Source of the DNA: Piromyces finnis
Lineage: Eukaryota; Neocallimastigomycota; Neocallimastigomycetes; Neocallimastigales; Neocallimastigaceae
Reading direction: 5' to 3'
Length of the DNA stretch: 64,000 bases
Assembly (NCBI GenBank): GCA_002104945.1
Contig: MCFH01000019.1
Span: 32,501-96,500, forward strand
Of the stretch, positions 31,301 to 40,912 are shown piece after piece; positions within the stretch are counted from its first letter, which is position 1; every line of letters begins with the position of its first letter. The translations under genes were made by a program, and so were the position numbers. Under the pieces are notes generated by a model, which saw only the letters and a list, made by a program, of their open reading frames with translations, did not search any database and was not told where the DNA came from.

Positions 31301-32902
31301 TGAGGTAATACTGAGCTCGTCTGCAATTGAAAAAGCAGTTGAAGTAAATTCTTTGGAAAGTTCATCTGTAGAAACATTAGGATCGTTGAATTTTGCTGAA
31401 AGAATTTGGAATTTATTATGACTAAGAATAGATTCCTTTTCCTCAATACATTTTAATCTATTCCATTTCAGAATTTTCTTAGGAACGTTAAAGTCATTAG
31501 AAAAATCATCCATAGGAATAATTTTACCATTAATAAGAAGTGGCTTATGGTCTGATACTGGATAAAAATTATTTATAAATGATCCTGAGTGAATAAGATC
31601 TTTCATCTTCGAATTGATAAGAGCATGGTCAATGTCGGAAGATTGATCACCTCGAGTCCAAGAGATAGTAGACCCTCTAAGCGGAAGAATTTCCCAATCT
31701 CCTAATCCATTAGTTGATAACCAGTTGGATAATTTTACTTTAGACATATTAAAATCACCAACAAGAATCGATGGATGGGATGAATGAGTTTGTAACCACA
31801 AGCGAACTTCTAACTTTGCATGATCAACATAGATGTTGTGATGACTATGAGGCATATAAACATTTCCAATCGAGCATTTGAATCTATTCCAGAGACTAAA
31901 AGTATAAATAGAAATAATATACTTTCCAGAGAAGTTTTCAAGTGAGGCTTGACACGAATTGTGAAAACCTAAATATAAACCTCTCATTCCAGGAACTGAT
32001 TCGTCAGCTTTCTTGAAAAAGTGTCTATAGTTTCGCAAAGTAACACGACAAGGATAATCTGTATTCGATCCAGAACCATTACCAGTTTCTTGGAAACATA
32101 AGAATAATGGTTTGAAAATAGCTGTGAAATAGCTAATACTATCTCTCTTTTCATGATTCCACCCATTGGTGTTCCAACTAAGACAAAAAGAAAAGTTATC
32201 AGGCTTGTTGGATGAGGAAGAATCGTTGCTATTATTATTATTATCAAGGTCATCGTTATTAATGGATGATGCATCAGAGGAATAAGTAGAACTATTACTA
32301 GATGGCTGTGAAACTGAAGAACTATCAACTATTGAACTGTTAGCAGAGTTGATAGAGCTATTAGAATTAATTGTTGAATGTTGAGATTGAAATTGTGTTT
32401 GCTGTAGATCTGGAATATTTTCATGATTGGAAACTTGTTGAAGATCTTGTTGAAGATCTTGTTGAAGATCGGATTGTTGATGAGATTGTTGAACTGATTG
32501 TTGAAATGATTGTTGAATAGAATGTTGATGTTTATTAGAAACTAAAATTTTACGTTTGAGAGTGGAAAAAGTGTATTTGTGATTCCTTCTACTACGAGCT
32601 GAAAAGGAAATTGAGGTAACTGAAAGTTTCTTCTTTAACATGTGTAAGATTTTAATACAATCTTTTGATGAACCATGAACCTTGACTAAGAAAAAGTGAT
32701 CATTGAAAGTTTGAAAATATTTAACACTAATAACTGAATTAAATTTATCTTCTAGAATAACCTCGAGTTTTTCCCATAGCATATTTACTGACCATGATCG
32801 AATACCACGGATAAAGAAGGAGCGAATATCATCTAAGGGGATACCATAAGACCGGGTACCACGTCTGATATAATTCTTATCTTTAATATAAAGGACTGAC
32901 AT
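28379..32902 (-). CDS. LINE polyprotein: N-terminal domain, AP endonuclease, reverse transcriptase, zinc finger
   Basis: Single 1507-residue ORF for target-primed reverse transcription. Residues 1-125 are basic and contain a segment (FNDHFFLVKVHG, then KILHMLKKKL) that could be an RRM-like ORF1-type fold. Residues about 126-225 are Gln- then Ser/Asn-rich. Residues about 238-460 form an APE-type endonuclease with its expected residues in SWNTNGW, FQETG, LVGDFNMS, SDIDH and SDHKPLL. Residues about 650-1010 are the reverse transcriptase: SGPDGIPIEFYK, motif A FLDLRKAYDSV, motif B RQGCPLSPILFNLFIND, catalytic FADD. Near residue 1280 there is a CX2CX6HX4C finger (CCKCG..KHWLLDC), as in many LINE C-termini. 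Residues about 1324-1404 are an Asn/Ser tract. No separate upstream ORF1 exists, so the two usual proteins may be fused. The RT and endonuclease calls are secure; the N-terminal domain is tentative. Confidence 0.93.
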   Translation of the reverse strand: MSVLYIKDKNYIRRGTRSYGIPLDDIRSFFIRGIRSWSVNMLWEKLEVILEDKFNSVISVKYFQTFNDHFFLVKVHGSSKDCIKILHMLKKKLSVTSISFSARSRRNHKYTFSTLKRKILVSNKHQHSIQQSFQQSVQQSHQQSDLQQDLQQDLQQVSNHENIPDLQQTQFQSQHSTINSNSSINSANSSIVDSSSVSQPSSNSSTYSSDASSINNDDLDNNNNSNDSSSSNKPDNFSFCLSWNTNGWNHEKRDSISYFTAIFKPLFLCFQETGNGSGSNTDYPCRVTLRNYRHFFKKADESVPGMRGLYLGFHNSCQASLENFSGKYIISIYTFSLWNRFKCSIGNVYMPHSHHNIYVDHAKLEVRLWLQTHSSHPSILVGDFNMSKVKLSNWLSTNGLGDWEILPLRGSTISWTRGDQSSDIDHALINSKMKDLIHSGSFINNFYPVSDHKPLLINGKIIPMDDFSNDFNVPKKILKWNRLKCIEEKESILSHNKFQILSAKFNDPNVSTDELSKEFTSTAFSIADELSITSANNVIKSSFHISQQIFNLQKIKMKLYKRFKKERIYDIDEFIKRIKIYRKLIDYIHKRCNEFRKQEYLHWIKTGCEYMKSHNPKKAWKWIKKTAKIGKDSFFIAQPIKNKNGELVVATEEQLDVWHDHFENLASDPSGVSLDLEHWYEEPTNKRFSLPMLDEWDINQDISIDEVKSAILSTPNYKASGPDGIPIEFYKALIPSSNDSNNATDNNSSGNTTSDNDAHGLNFILKLFNRIWDGDFPNSWNESSIVSIPKKGDLTDCDNYRGISLINNGIKLISKIVTTRISEYGLKNNFIRPEQFGFRKKEESISLFISIQEICRRRQLDNKETYLAFLDLRKAYDSVPIGNILHKLDCLGIRGKSLQFIKNLYLTSKANVKLNGQFSKSFDVKKGVRQGCPLSPILFNLFINDIFRECEDLGVSLGDTRCCGGLFADDIVICAPTRGCLKKMLRRVNEWALYNEMEFGIQKCSTMVIRPESIENQNKRDPTFYLAGQPIPTTDCYTYLGVPFDKNLSLKPVIKTLNNKVLKGLFSVSKFLRNPNIPIPFKKLVLNSQVISRVSYFAPLLGSNKARSRIAQKHVNKGIRWIAGVHKAVSFISLYSISKDLNIPPLSAKCALAQVRCFNKWKNSSCIISHLVNYIPKFRKYTWCKSSRTLDKKLKKHGDVKAVKNFYWKDLKGNSIKAQYYDDNKFIETKDFIKLCYEYPEFAYGFYWLLKARSGYKLDARVAKAAKFVDPVCPNYCPCCKCGDQSIKHWLLDCPTFRDIRIKHYDSIVQLLNFFSQRNSNSPINNNEIDNISRDSNNINSNSNNSSNNNSNSNNSNSNNSNNNNNRNNNISNDSNSEDNNSNLDSNLVNDSNSSNNPVNINVYDYSSVCSKIFKFLLGGRSFNNINYNSREWKELCKHQIQSGTNEGTPFLTVTAELLTKIMPFAIGQQWSMFKRFEATSKSVNAEETVRQARRASATNGDHNFVP

Positions 32903-33545
32903 GATAATAAATTCTAATTAAAAAATATTGAATATAAAATAAATACTAATAAAAATTATAAATATAACGTATATGGAAAAAATCTGTCTCTCTCTCTCTT
33001 CTTAAAAGTACTGGATAGTACAAAAATTGTTACGATGCTTTGTTTAAAGTTTCTTTTTTTTGAATTCTAGTTGTAAATTTTCTTTAAAAATTCTAGTTTT
33101 GGTTTGTTGTTAGTAAATTCGATTCGCTTTTTGACACTAAACTTGTTTGACTTTACTTTTCATTAAATATTTGAATTGGTAAAAAATTTGAATCAAGAAT
33201 GTCGACACCAGAAAGCTTGTGAATAGTATTTTTACATGATGTAGAGTGAATCAGTCTCTTACAAGAAACAATACAACAATAGCTACATGAATATAAAAGT
33301 ACAATGCAAATGCTAAAGTTGACTACATTGGATTCTTACAAGAGAAGAGTAGTACTACATGAATACATGAATAAAAGAAAAAATACAGCAACAAAATGTA
33401 TTACTCTTCTAATTAAATACTATACAAACTTACCTGAAAAATCAAACATTCACTTATTCATCAAATACTTAAATTTGATGAATAAAATGTTTTTTAATCG
33501 CTCAGTACCATGAGCTTAGTCCTAATAATTTTCCCTTGAAGACTA

Positions 33546-33880
33546 ACCAAGCATCCATTGCGCAATGCTTGGATTTAATTCTTTCTACTCTCTCAGTACC
33601 ATGAGCATGAGTAGACCCCCTTGAGAAATTACATTTATTAAATAAATGAAGGCACATTCCTAAGAGGGCACCAAGCATCCATTGCGCAATACTTGGATTT
33701 AATTCTTTCTACTCTCTCAGTACCATGAGCATGAGTAGACCCCCTTGAGAAACTACATTTATTAAATAAATGAAGGCACGTTCCCAAGAGGGATCATTCT
33801 ACTCTCTCAGTACCATGAACATGAGTAGACCCCCTTGAGAAACTACATTTATTAAATAAATGAAGGCACGTTCCCAAGAG

Positions 33881-33882
<2 letters not shown>
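33546..33882 (-). repeat. 5' tandem monomers of LINE copy A (about 125 bp, 2.7 copies)
   Basis: Unit 1 (about 33545-33669) and unit 2 (33670-33793) are nearly identical. Unit 3 (33794-33882) lacks the first part. Each ends in CCCAAGAGGG on the plus strand. Every unit contains CTCTCAGTACCATGAGCATG; units 1 and 2 also carry a nested palindrome, CCAAGCAT and ATGCTTGG around ATTGCGCAAT. A diverged fourth unit is visible at 33496-33544. The arrangement resembles the promoter monomers of mouse L1 5' UTRs; promoter function is inferred. Confidence 0.88.
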
Positions 33883-33917
<35 letters not shown>

Positions 33918-35357
33918 GGCATCAAATATTTTAAACTTTATTATTAATTTAATTAAAATTATAATACATGTAATAAAAAATTAAAAAATAAAAATAAAAA
34001 TAAAAAAAAATATGTTTAAATAAACACAAATGAATAAAAATTGGGTATAATGTATTCTAGTAATTTTAATTAAAGTAAGAAAGCCACTATCATACTAAAG
34101 TATAATAATTGTATTTGATTTCCAATGGGACACCGAGCCAAAGATCAAAATTTTGTCATGGAACAAAATTATGATCTCCATTGGTTGCGCTGGCCCTCCT
34201 GGCCTGTCTTACTGTTTCTTCAGCATTGACGCTCTTGGATGTTGCTTCAAACCTTTTGAACATTGTCCATTGCTGGCCAATAGCAAAAGGCATGATTTTG
34301 GTTAGAAGTTCCGCGGTTACCGTCAAGAATGGTGTTCCTTCGTTAGTATCAGATTGAATCTGACGCTTACAAAGTTCTTTCCATTCCCTTGAATTGTAAT
34401 TAATATTGTTAAAACTTCTTCCCCCAAGAAGGAATTTAAATATTTTACTGCACACACTAGAATAATCATACACATTAATATTCACCGGATTATTAGAACT
34501 ATTACTATCATTAACTAAATTACTATCTAAATTAGAATTATTATCTTCACTATTGCTATCATTACTAATATTATTATTTCTATTACTACTATTGTTATTA
34601 TTACTATTGTTACTATTACTATTGTTACTATTACTATTGTTATTACTACTATTGTTACTATTACTATTAATGTTATTACTATCTCTACTGATATTATCAA
34701 TTTCATTATTATTGATAGGACTATTGGAATTACGTTGACTGAAAAAATTTAATAGCTGAACTATGGAATCATAATGTTTAATACGGATATCTCTAAATGT
34801 TGGACAATCTAATAACCAATGTTTAATACTTTGAACACCACACTTGCAACATGGACAGTAGTTAGGACAAACTGGATCAACAAATTTGGCAGCTTTGGCA
34901 ACTCTAGCATCCAACTTGTATCCGCTTCTTGCTTTCAATAGCCAGTAGAAGCCATAGGCAAACTCTGGGTATTCATAACATAATTTAATAAAATCTTTAG
35001 TTTCAATAAATTTATTATCATCATAATATTGCGCTTTGATTGAATTCCCTTTGAGATCTTTCCAATAAAAGTTTTTAACTGCTTTAACATCTCCATGTTT
35101 CTTTAGTTTTTTATCAAGTGTCCTACTTGATTTGCACCACGTGTATTTTCTAAATTTAGGAATGTAATTGACAAGGTGTGAGATAATACAATTTGAGTTT
35201 TTCCATTTGTTAAAACATCTAACCTGAGCTAACGCACATTTGGCTGACAATGGAGGAATATTCAAATCTTTTGAAATAGAGTATAAAGATATAAACGATA
35301 CAGCTTTATGAACTCCGGCAACCCATCGTATTCCTTTGTTAACATTCCCAAGAGGGT
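33883..35357 (-). mobile_element. LINE copy B, internally deleted
   Basis: Same family, minus strand. The poly(A) tail (32 T on plus, 33883-33914) touches the first base of copy A's 5' end. The 3' UTR and the last 395 or so codons follow. At 35342 the reverse transcriptase region stops and is joined directly to the family's 5' terminal bases (CCCTCTTGGGAA, 35357-35346). Most of the element, from the first monomer through endonuclease and most of RT, is therefore missing between two genuine ends. Confidence 0.82.
34156..35342 (-). pseudogene. C-terminal fragment of LINE polyprotein (copy B)
   Basis: Open frame nearly identical to the end of copy A's polyprotein, from just after the RT domain through the zinc finger and Asn/Ser tract to the same stop. 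It differs from A by small changes, for example Val for Asp in the finger loop (CGVQSIKHW) and extra Ser/Asn codons in the tract. It has no endonuclease or RT and no start of its own, so it is a dead fragment. Confidence 0.88.
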
Positions 35358-35502
35358 ACTATTATACTAAAGTATAATAATTGTATTTGACTTCCAATGG
35401 GACACCGAGCCAAAGACCAAAATTTTATCATGGGACAAAATTATGATCACCATTGGTTGCGCTGGCCCTCCTGGCCTGTCTTACTGTTTCTTCAGCATTG
35501 AC

Positions 35503-35506
<4 letters not shown>
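35358..35506 (-). mobile_element. LINE remnant D, downstream half
   Basis: Matches the family's last codons (from AGCGTCAATGC) and the first part of the 3' UTR, with more differences than A, B and C show among themselves. It ends at 35358, where copy B's 5' terminus begins, so the final part of the 3' UTR and any tail are lost. Its upstream half is at 39198-39262, on the other side of copy C. Confidence 0.75.
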
Positions 35507-35551
<45 letters not shown>

Positions 35552-38500
35552 GGCATCAAATATTTTAAACTTTATTATTAATTTAATTAAAATTATAATA
35601 CATGTAATAAATAATTAAAAATAATAAAAATAAAAAAAATATGTTTAAATAAACACAAATGAATAAAAATTGGGTATAATGTATTCTAGTAATTTTAATT
35701 AAAGTAAGAAAGCCACTATCATACTAAAGTATAATAATTGTATTTGACTTCCAATGGGACACCGAGCCAAAGATCAAAATTTTGTCATGGAACAAAATTA
35801 TGATCTCCATTGGTTGCGCTGGCCCTCCTGGCCTGTCTTACTGTTTCTTCAGCATTGACGCTCTTGGATGTTGCTTCAAACCTTTTGAACATTGACCATT
35901 GCTGGCCAATAGCAAAAGGCATGATTTTGGTTAGAAGTTCCGCGGTTACCGTCAAGAATGGTGCTCCTTCATTAGTACCAGATTGAATCTGACGCTTACA
36001 AAGTTCTTTCCATTCCCTTGAATTGTAATTGATATTGTTAAAACTTCTTCCCCCAAGAAGGAATTTAAATATTTTACTGCACACACTAGAATAATCATAC
36101 ACATTAATATTCACCGGATTATTAGAACTATTACTATCATTAACTAAATTACTATCTAAATTAGAATTATTATCTTCACTATTGCTATCATTACTAATAT
36201 TATTATTTCTATTATTGTTATTATTACTATTGTTACTATTACTATTGTTACTATTACTATTGTTATTACTACTATTGTTACTATTACTATTAATGTTATT
36301 ACTATCTCTACTGATATTATCAATTTCATTATTATTGATAGGACTATTGGAATTACGTTGACTGAAAAAATTTAATAGCTGGACTATGGAATCATAATGT
36401 TTAATACGGATATCTCTAAATGTTGGACAATCTAATAACCAATGTTTAATACTTTGATCTCCACACTTGCAACATGGACAGTAGTTAGGACAAACTGGAT
36501 CAACAAATTTGGCAGCTTTGGCAACTCTAGCATCCAACTTGTATCCGCTTCTTGCTTTCAATAGCCAGTAGAAGCCATAGGCAAACTCTGGGTACTCATA
36601 ACATAATTTAATAAAATCTTTAGTTTCAATAAATTTATTATCATCATAATATTGCGCTTTGATTGAATTCCCTTTGAGATCTTTCCAATAAAAGTTTTTA
36701 ACTGCTTTAACATCTCCATGTTTCTTTAATTTTTTATCAAGTGTCCTACTTGATTTGCACCACGTGTATTTTCTAAATTTAGGAATGTAATTGACAAGGT
36801 GTGAGATAATACAATTTGAGTTTTTCCATTTGTTAAAACATCTAACCTGAGCTAACGCACATTTGGCTGACAATGGAGGAATATTCAAATCTTTTGAGAT
36901 AGAGTATAAAGATATAAACGATACAGCTTTATGAACTCCGGCAACCCATCGTATTCCTTTGTTAACATGCTTCTGAGCAATCCTAGACCTAGCTTTGTTG
37001 GATCCAAGTAATGGTGCAAAGTATGAAACTCTGCTAATCACTTGTGAGTTAAGTACTAGTTTTTTGAAAGGAATAGGAATATTAGGATTTCTTAAGAATT
37101 TACTGACTGAGAAAAGTCCTTTCAAAACCTTGTTATTAAGAGCTTTAATTACTGGTTTAAGGGACAGATTCTTATCAAATGGAACACCAAGATAAGTATA
37201 GCAATCAGTAGTTGGAATGGGTTGTCCTGCTAAGTAAAATGTTGGATCTCTCTTGTTCTGATTTTCTATTGATTCAGGACGAATCACCATCGTTGAACAT
37301 TTCTGGATACCAAATTCCATTTCATTATACAGTGCCCATTCATTAACTCTTCTAAGCATCTTTTTTAAGCATCCTCTTGTTGGAGCACAAATAACTATAT
37401 CATCTGCAAAAAGTCCACCACAGCATCGAGTGTCACCTAAACTGACTCCTAGATCTTCGCACTCTCTAAATATATCATTAATAAAGAGATTAAAGAGAAT
37501 AGGAGAAAGAGGGCAACCTTGACGGACTCCTTTCTTCACATCAAAAGATTTCGAGAATTGTCCATCTAATTTGACATTAGCCTTAGATGTTAAATATAAA
37601 TTTTTGATAAATTGTAAACTCTTACCTCGGATTCCTAAACAATCTAATTTATGGAGAATATTACCGATTGGGACTGAATCGTATGCTTTCCTGAGATCTA
37701 AAAAGGCCAAATATGTCTCTTTATTATCTAATTGACGTCTACGGCATATTTCTTGGATTGAAATGAAAAGACTGATACTTTCTTCCTTTTTTCGAAAACC
37801 AAATTGTTCAGGTCTAATGAAATTATTCTTTAGACCATATTCTGAGATTCTAGTGGTGACAATTTTGGAGATCAACTTAATACCATTATTGATAAGTGAT
37901 ATACCTCGATAGTTATCACAATCTGTCAAATCTCCCTTCTTAGGAATAGAAACAATACTGGATTCATTCCATGAGTTGGGGAAATCTCCATCCCAAATAC
38001 GGTTAAATAATTTAAGAATAAAATTTAAACCATGAGCATCATTATCTGAAGTAGTATTACCAGAAGAATTATTATCTGTAGCATTATTAGAATCATTACT
38101 TGATGGAATTAATGCTTTGTAAAATTCAATTGGAATACCATCCGGACCTGATGCTTTATAATTTGGAGTAGAGAGGATAGCTGACTTGACTTCATCAATA
38201 CTAATATCTTGGTTGATATCCCACTCATCAAGCATAGGAAGTGAAAAACGTTTATTCGTTGGTTCTTCATACCAATGCTCCAAATCAAGACTTACACCAC
38301 TTGGATCTGATGCAAGATTTTCGAAATGATCATGCCACACATCTAGTTGTTCTTCCGTAGCAACAACTAATTCTCCATTTTGTTTTTAATTGGTTGAGCA
38401 ATAAAGAAAGAATCTTTTCCAATTTTTGCAGTTTTTTTGATCCATTTCCAGGCCTTCTTAGGATTATGACTCTTCATATACTCACATCCTGTTTTAATCC

Positions 38501-39197
38501 AATGAAGATATTCTTGCTTCCTAAATTCATTACATCTTTTGTGGATGTAATCAATGAGCTTACGGTAGATTTTAATTCTTTTAATAAATTCATCTATATC
38601 ATAAATTCTTTCTTTTTTAAATCTCTTATACAACTTCATTTTGATTTTTTGGAGATTAAAAATTTGTTGTGAAATATGAAATGAAGACTTTATAACATTA
38701 TTTGCTGAGGTAATACTGAGCTCGTCTGCAATTGAAAAAGCAGTTGAAGTAAATTCTTTGGAAAGTTCATCTGTAGAAGCATTAGGATCGTTGAATTTTG
38801 CTGAAAGTATTTGGAATTTATTATGACTGAGAATAGATTCCTTTTCCTCAGTACATTTTAATCTATTCCATTTCAGAATTTTCTTAGGAACGTTAAAGTC
38901 ATTAGAAAAATCTTCCATAGGAATAATTTTACCATTAATAAGAAGTGGCTTATGGTCTGATACAGGATAAAAATTATTTATAAATGATCCTGAGTGAATA
39001 AGATCTTTCATCTTCAAATTGATAAGAGCATGGTCAATGTCGGAAGATTGTTCACCTCGAGTCCAAGAGATAGTCGACCCTCTAAGCAGAAGAATTTCCC
39101 AATCTCCTAATCCATTAGTTGATAACCAGTTGGATAATTTTACTTTAGACATATTAAAATCACCAACAAGAATCGATGGATGGGATGAATGAGTTTG
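35507..39197 (-). mobile_element. LINE copy C, 5'-truncated, inserted in remnant D
   Basis: Same family, minus strand. Poly(A) tail at 35507-35548 (about 42), complete 3' UTR, ORF back to the middle of the endonuclease domain (QTHSSHPSILVGDFNMS), then an abrupt end at about 39197. Both flanks are sequence from the 3' part of the ORF of another copy (D) in the same orientation. About 20 bp normally between those two flanks is missing, and TTTG is shared at the 5' junction. This is the expected product of 5'-truncated target-primed insertion. Confidence 0.85.
35785..39197 (-). pseudogene. LINE polyprotein fragment (copy C), one frameshift
   Basis: Two open frames cover endonuclease C-terminal half, linker, RT with FADD, finger and the usual stop. 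The frame changes near 38378-38381, where C has four T on the plus strand and copy A has five in the same context (CTCCATTTTT in A). The RT half (35785-38340, from MWHDHFENLASD) is otherwise open and about as well kept as in A. The endonuclease N-terminal half and everything before it are absent through 5' truncation. Confidence 0.88.
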
Positions 39198-39262
39198 AAC
39201 ATTGACCATTGCTGGCCAATAGCAAAAGGCATGATTTTGGTTAAAAAGTTCCGCTGTTATTT
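39198..39262 (-). mobile_element. LINE remnant D, upstream half
   Basis: About 65 bp matching copy C positions 35887-35950, in the same orientation. It codes for the stretch around NQNHAFCYWPAMVN-like out-of-frame sequence in the fused ORF but is really part of the AELLTKIMPFAIGQQW region. It carries extra differences (an added A in the GGTTAAAAAG segment), so its frame is broken. Beyond 39262 the family similarity stops. Confidence 0.72.
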
Positions 39263-39734
39263 TTTCTTTTGAAGAAAAAAAATAAAAAAACACCATTTAC
39301 TATACTATTGCTACCATTTCTTTCTCCTATCACCTATCACACAATACACAATTCACTTTTATAATAAATTTAAATAATACCATTTAATAATTTTTTTTAA
39401 TAATATTTTTATTTTTTTTTTTATTAGATAATAATCCGTTTTTTTTTTTCTGTAAAAAAAAAAAAATAAATTAAATATAATAAAAGATTTAAAATTTAAA
39501 AAAAGATAATTAAATTATCAGTATTAAAAATAATTAATACGACGTCATTATAAAAGTTATTAATAATCATAAATTATTAATATCTATATAAAACGTTTTA
39601 GGATAAAAAAGATATAACGATTTTTTTAATTTTAAATTAAGTTAAATAGGTTATGAATTATTAAATAAGAGATTAAATATAGTGTGTTTTTTTTTATAAG
39701 ATTATAAAAAAAAATTATTAAAAGCTTAAATTAT
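39263..39734. other. Intergenic region between the LINE array and aquaporin
   Basis: AT-rich, with no ORF, no tRNA and no further LINE similarity. It forms the right flank of the retroelement array. Confidence 0.6.
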
Positions 39735-40912
39735 TTAATGTGGAAGAGATTCGGTGCTGTTGATAGCAATAGCCTTGTTTTCGTATTCCATAGCGGTAGT
39801 GTGGTCTTGGCTACCGTTTAAAGCTGGAATGTTGAAGAAACTGAAGATTCTCCAGACAATAGAAGCACAAACACCACCAAGAAGTGGAGCAACCCAGAAG
39901 ACCCAGTGATCATCCCATTGACCAGCAACAACAGAGGCACCAAAGGAACGAGCTGGGTTCATAGAAGTACCAGTGATTGGAATAGCAATAAGGTGACCAA
40001 CAAAGACAATGGTACCAATGACGAATGGAGCAACATTTCTAGCGTTGTTAACTTCAAGAGCAAGCATGTGAACAACGAAAACTAAAAGGAAGGTAAGGAT
40101 GAGTTCAAGGAAGAAACCAGCGGCAACAGATCTACCATCTGGAATGCCGTTAGCACCTCTGGTAATACCATCGTGTGGAGTTGGGAAAAGAGCCTTGGCA
40201 AATAAGGCACCAAGCATACCACCACAAACTTGACCAATAATGTATAAAACAGCCTTAACTGGTGGAACAGCACCAGAACAGAAAAGACCAAGAGTAACAG
40301 CTGGGTTAAGGTGACCACCACTAATACGGTAGAAAGCCCAAACCATACACATTAAACCGAAACCGAAACCAAAAGCGATTTGAATTTGAGAAGCTGGAGT
40401 AGCACCAGTTGGAATACCTGGGTTAACAACAGTACTGTTGGTAACATCTCTTAAGAAATTAATAGTGTCGTAATTTTGAGTCTTCATGGATTCAAAAGCA
40501 CTGTTAACGGAACTGATTCCCATGAAAACAAAGAAGGTAGTACCAACAAATTCTATAGGATATAAATTTTAATTTATAATAAAATGATATTGAATTAGTT
40601 TCATCTTTATACATTTTTAAATTTTTTCTTTTTCTTTTTTTTTTTCTTTTCATTTCAAAAACTTTTAAAAATATCTTATTATTCTATAGTGTAATGTTAT
40701 TATTTTTTTATTGTTATTGGTTGTATAGCATTTTTTTTTTTTTTTGGTATTCCTTTCACTTTAAGCTTTCTAATAATAACTTTAAAAGTTTTCTATCTCG
40801 TAATGACAAGGTTTTCACAATAAATGTTTCTTTGACACTTACCACCAAGGGCAGAAATGAAATCCTTAATAATGTTAGACTTGCCGTCTTCACCGTATTC
40901 GTATGCCTTCAT
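39735..40912 (-). CDS. Aquaporin (MIP family water channel)
   Basis: Six-helix membrane channel for water. Exons: 40912-40843 (MKAYEYGEDGKSNIIKDFIS) and 40552-39735, total 295 aa; the 290-bp intron keeps phase. Both pore signatures are present: SGGHLNPAVT in loop B and TSMNPARSFG in loop E. The selectivity-filter positions read as Phe (AFGFGFGL), His (VGHLIAI), Thr/Ser and Arg (NPAR), which is the orthodox water-channel pattern; no aquaglyceroporin Asp is seen after NPAR. A longer-than-usual loop follows helix 1 (about residues 45-75, DVTNSTVVNPGIPTG). The cytosolic C-terminus is short and polar. Strong codon bias (GGT, GTC, TTC, AAG) suggests high expression. Osmoregulation in a wall-less swimming stage would fit, but that is inference. 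Confidence 0.93.

Larger units (their letters stand above)
28100..33882 (-). mobile_element. LINE-type non-LTR retrotransposon, copy A, apparently full length
   Basis: It reads on the minus strand. Element order: 5' tandem monomers (33882-33546), a degenerate partial monomer and 5' UTR (33545-32903), one intact ORF (32902-28379), a 3' UTR of about 230 bp ending in GATGCCGTT, then a poly(A) tail of 46 (28145-28100). The 5' end begins CCCTCTTGGGAA, and the same 12 bases start copy B, so this is probably the true 5' terminus. There are no LTRs. The 5' end directly touches the tail of copy B, so no target-site duplication can be read. Intact ORF and complete ends suggest a recent, possibly active copy. 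Confidence 0.9.

Noticed and set aside
33304-33513. 69-codon plus-strand ORF in the LINE 5' UTR
   Set aside because: Opposite to the element, low complexity, with no counterpart or support.
34553-34738. Poly-Leu plus-strand ORF
   Set aside because: Antisense of the LINE Asn/Ser tract.
28100-39262. LTR retrotransposon or viral insertion
   Set aside because: No LTRs, protease, integrase or capsid; A-tails, APE endonuclease and LINE-type RT show a non-LTR element.
40082-40321. 79-codon ORF inside aquaporin
   Set aside because: Out-of-frame shadow of the conserved pore-coding exon.
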